Source: Actinomycetes bacterium (GTDB taxonomy: Bacteria; Actinomycetota; Actinomycetes; Mycobacteriales; Jatrophihabitantaceae). Taken from it: 36,368 nucleotides of DNA. Numbering within the stretch: the stretch's first letter is position 1; every line of letters begins with the position of its first letter. This document shows, one piece after another, positions 35,325-36,368 of this stretch. The translations under genes and the position numbers were made by a program. Where the stretch lies: NCBI GenBank assembly GCA_009780925.1, contig WQZC01000004.1, positions 1-36,368 on the forward strand, read 5' to 3'. A model generated the notes under the pieces. The model was not told where the DNA came from and ran no database searches. It saw only the letters and a list, made by a program, of their open reading frames with translations.

Positions 35325-35876
35325 TCATTTCGGCGGCCGACCCTTCGCCGAGCCAATGCCGGCGAAAGACAGGTCAGAATCGATCTCATTGCCCCACGCA
35401 TCCCAGCCCCGGCGGGGCCGGCGCGCGAACAATTCGACATACGGGCCGGGTGAGCAGCGCTCAATGATGTCGTAGAGTTCCTCGGGCTTGTGGGAGTGGT
35501 CCTGGCGGATGGCGAACAGCCAGTTCGGCTGATTGCGCACCAGCACCGGCGCTTTACCTTTGGTGGCGAAGATCAGCTGCTCGGTGCAGTTGCGTAGGTA
35601 ATGGCCCAGCCCGAGTCGCGGTTTGAGCCAGGTCAGCAGGCTGCGCGGGGTGAAGCCCCAGGCCCGCACCACCGCATAGGCCTGTTCCAGCGCGGCGTTG
35701 GTGGTCCACAGCCACAGATGCGCGTCCGGCTCGGCGAGGTCAGCGACCGGCAGGGCTGTGATCGCCGCGATGTCCATCAGCGGGTAATGCCGGCTCGCAC
35801 CCCGGTCGCCGGCTTGCTGGATGTCCCAGGGCGGGTCCGCCAGAATCGTGTGGTAACGCTTCGGGCTGCTACTCAT
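35325..35876 (-). CDS. MT-A70-family adenine methyltransferase
   Basis: YHTILADPPWDIQ (DPPW), AHLWLWTTNAALEQAYAVVRAWGFTPRSLLTWLKPRLGLGHYLRNCTEQLIFATKGK, HSHKPEELYDIIERCSPGPYVELFARR. Confidence 0.92.
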   Translation of the reverse strand: MSSSPKRYHTILADPPWDIQQAGDRGASRHYPLMDIAAITALPVADLAEPDAHLWLWTTNAALEQAYAVVRAWGFTPRSLLTWLKPRLGLGHYLRNCTEQLIFATKGKAPVLVRNQPNWLFAIRQDHSHKPEELYDIIERCSPGPYVELFARRPRRGWDAWGNEIDSDLSFAGIGSAKGRPPK

Positions 35877-36368
35877 AGCGGCTGGCTCCTACCGGGTTTC
35901 GATGTGTGGTGTTTCGCCACCTGGTTCAGGTCGGTGATGTCGCGGAAGAACGCGGCCTGGCGTGCACCAGCGGGCAGCTGTTCGCCAGCCACCGGCACCA
36001 CGCGGGCACCCAAGCGGTTGACCCGGGTGCCAGAGACCGATTCGGGTCCGGGCAGCCGGTCGGTCCGGTGCACCACCAGCCAGTCGTTGTGACAGATCGC
36101 CAAATGCGCCAGCAGCCGGTGGAAGCCGCTGTGCCGGCTGGCCGGGGTGTCGGCGAAGGTGGCCTCGATCCGACGGTGCAGCATCCGCCGGGCGTAAGTC
36201 CGGCAGGCGTAACCCTGCGTCAACAGTGCCAGACCGGGCCGTTTGGCCCGGTCGTCGGCGGTGACTGACAAGTAGGCCAACGCCGTGGCCGGGTCACACG
36301 AAGCGCACTGATCCGGCTGGGGATTGACCGACGGCAATACCTTCGACCGGCCGCGCGCTGACCGTCGC
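35873..36368 (-). CDS. serine-recombinase N-terminal-domain-like protein, predicted catalytically inactive; frame open to the window edge
   Basis: ALAYLSVTADDRAKRPGLALLTQGYACRTYARRM...HSGFHRLLAHLAICHNDWLVVHRTDRLPG resembles YxRVSTDDQ...LVVxKxDRLGR. ATGA overlap with the MT-A70 gene. ORF-track start at 36337 is a TTG. Confidence 0.6.
   Translation of the reverse strand, partial: RRSARGRSKVLPSVNPQPDQCASCDPATALAYLSVTADDRAKRPGLALLTQGYACRTYARRMLHRRIEATFADTPASRHSGFHRLLAHLAICHNDWLVVHRTDRLPGPESVSGTRVNRLGARVVPVAGEQLPAGARQAAFFRDITDLNQVAKHHTSKPGRSQPL

Overview
High-GC actinobacterial-type DNA in two parts. (1) Positions 1 to about 23,240 look like chromosomal backbone. The left end has an anaerobic cluster: a 5'-truncated [FeFe]-hydrogenase, a short radical-SAM glycyl-radical-enzyme (GRE) activase and a GRE that matches trans-4-hydroxy-L-proline dehydratase (HypD) at every active-site position I can recall. 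Then come an AAA/DUF4143-type ATPase, a phosphotriesterase-like hydrolase, a HigBA-like toxin-antitoxin pair, a HAD hydrolase, pepT, a DUF2510/LURP-one-like protein, an MBL-fold hydrolase, an Orn/Lys/Arg-decarboxylase-family PLP enzyme, a GHMP kinase, three tRNAs (Val, Cys, Gly), coaE, rpsA, a methyltransferase behind a 17-bp tandem repeat, polA, a GNAT and an ANTAR response regulator. (2) From an atypical CAA-anticodon tRNA at 23,166 to the window end there is an integrative, probably conjugative element. It carries a large serine recombinase whose ORF ends inside that tRNA, a tyrosine integrase whose ORF runs through a tRNA-Met-like 3' half, an excisionase, ArdA, an RHH protein, a replication-relaxation protein, a TraG/HerA-like ATPase, several small unknown ORFs, an MT-A70 methyltransferase and an apparently catalytically dead serine-recombinase-like protein. 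The points most worth a second look are: the hydrogenase + HypD-like GRE cluster with its minimal activase; the dual-integrase junction where both integrase C-termini are encoded by att/tRNA sequence; the repeated hairpin-plus-leader architecture between element genes, with a family of small ArdA-motif-like ORFs; the inactive recombinase-like ORF; and the 17-bp VNTR that contains a methyltransferase start codon. All calls are from reading the sequence; no database search was run.
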